15,143 bases of DNA from NCBI GenBank assembly GCA_005789685.1, contig SXXD01000093.1, positions 1 through 15,143 on the forward strand, written 5' to 3'. The stretch comes from Burkholderiales bacterium. GTDB lineage: Bacteria; Pseudomonadota; Gammaproteobacteria; Burkholderiales; Burkholderiaceae_C. The notes beneath the pieces are model-generated. The model saw only the letters and a list, made by a program, of their open reading frames with translations, was not told where the DNA came from and ran no database searches. The translations under genes and the position numbers were made by a program. Positions 14,604-15,143 of this stretch are shown piece by piece (position 1 is the stretch's first letter; each line of letters begins with the position of its first letter).

Positions 14604-15143
14604 ATGGCGATCAATTTTCTGACCCAAATTTTCGGCAGTCGCAACGACCGCATGATCAAGCAATACCGCAAAACTGTGGTGCTTATCAATGCGCTAGAAG
14701 CCCAATACGAAGCCTTAAGCGACGAACAATTGCGCGCAAAAACAGATGAGTTTCGAGCTCGCGTTGCGCAAGGTGAGTCTTTGGACAACATTTTGCCAGA
14801 AGCTTTTGCCGTTGTTCGTGAGGGCTCAAAGCGTGCCATGAAGATGCGTCACTTCGATGTGCAAATGCTGGGTGGCATTTCGCTTCATAACGGAAAAATT
14901 TCCGAAATGGGTACCGGTGAGGGTAAAACTTTAACGGCCACACTGGCTGTGTATTTGAATGCATTGGCCAACAAAGGCGTGCACGTGGTCACCGTGAACG
15001 ACGACCTCGCCAGCCGCGATGCACAGTGGATGGGCAAGCTGTATAACTTCCTAGGCATGAGTGTGGGTGTTAATTTGTCCCAACTTTCCCGCGAAGAAAA
15101 ACAGGCTGCCTACAACTCAGACATCACCTACGGCACCAACAAC
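14604..15143 (+). CDS. secA: Preprotein translocase ATPase SecA, 3' part outside window
   Basis: Motor ATPase that drives unfolded preproteins through SecYEG. Only the first 180 codons are present, the reading frame being open to the window end. The N-terminus [16 protein letters not shown], the helix [17 protein letters not shown] and the [16 protein letters not shown] block lead into nucleotide-binding domain 1 with the Walker A TGEGKT (104-109, Lys108). VHVVTVND and DITYGTNN follow. Numbering happens to coincide with E. coli SecA. Two positions differ from the norm: Gly103 just before Walker A, where Arg or Lys is usual (MRTGEGKT), and Asp134, where Tyr is usual (VNDYLA). ATG 14604 fits the family start; the Shine-Dalgarno sequence is weak. 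Divergent from dciA. Confidence 0.96.
   Translation, partial: MAINFLTQIFGSRNDRMIKQYRKTVVLINALEAQYEALSDEQLRAKTDEFRARVAQGESLDNILPEAFAVVREGSKRAMKMRHFDVQMLGGISLHNGKISEMGTGEGKTLTATLAVYLNALANKGVHVVTVNDDLASRDAQWMGKLYNFLGMSVGVNLSQLSREEKQAAYNSDITYGTNN

Noticed and set aside
1..15143. CRISPR arrays, prophage, insertion sequences, defence or biosynthetic islands
   Set aside because: No repeats, integrase, transposase or unusual gene cargo was seen; all genes belong to conserved core functions.

Overview
The window is a gene-dense stretch of chromosome that reads as a betaproteobacterium of the order Burkholderiales, most likely a moderate-GC member of the Comamonadaceae (Limnohabitans/Rhodoferax-like). 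This placement is inferred from gene order (hisC-B-H-A-F-I-E, a HIT protein, tatABC; then petABC-sspAB; then dciA and secA) and from protein style, not from a database search. I see no phage, transposon, CRISPR, toxin-antitoxin or defence genes. It is core housekeeping DNA, and the interest lies in details.

Positions 1-5558, + strand: the distal part of a histidine operon. hisC is cut by the left edge, so hisG and hisD are presumably just outside. It is followed by hisB, hisH, hisA, hisF, hisI and hisE, tightly packed, with ATGA overlaps at hisC/hisB and hisE/HIT. A hexose-6-phosphate epimerase-like gene is embedded between hisA and hisF, starting inside hisA. HisH and HisF form the imidazole-glycerol-phosphate synthase; HisI and HisE are separate proteins, and HisB is monofunctional.

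Positions 5555-7454, + strand: a HIT-family hydrolase, then tatA, tatB (TTG start) and tatC (GTG start), the twin-arginine translocase. A membrane-anchored HtrA/DegS-type protease gene (7493-8680, - strand) converges on tatC.

Positions 8681-12805: the protease gene diverges from a pdxA-family gene across a 99-bp region with a perfect -35 hexamer and a palindrome. Next is petABC, encoding the cytochrome bc1 complex (Rieske protein, cytochrome b, cytochrome c1), closed by a strong intrinsic terminator. The Rieske protein is a probable client of the TatABC machinery encoded earlier in the window, although its signal carries Lys-Arg rather than Arg-Arg.

Positions 12806-15143: sspA and sspB, a tRNA-Thr(TGT) with its own promoter-like sequence and a terminator that looks usable from both sides, a short dciA-like gene on the - strand, and the divergent 5' part of secA, which runs off the right edge. 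This SecA has two unexpected residues in its first nucleotide-binding domain (Gly103, Asp134). No stretch longer than 300 bases lacks a gene; the longest gap is 14428-14603.
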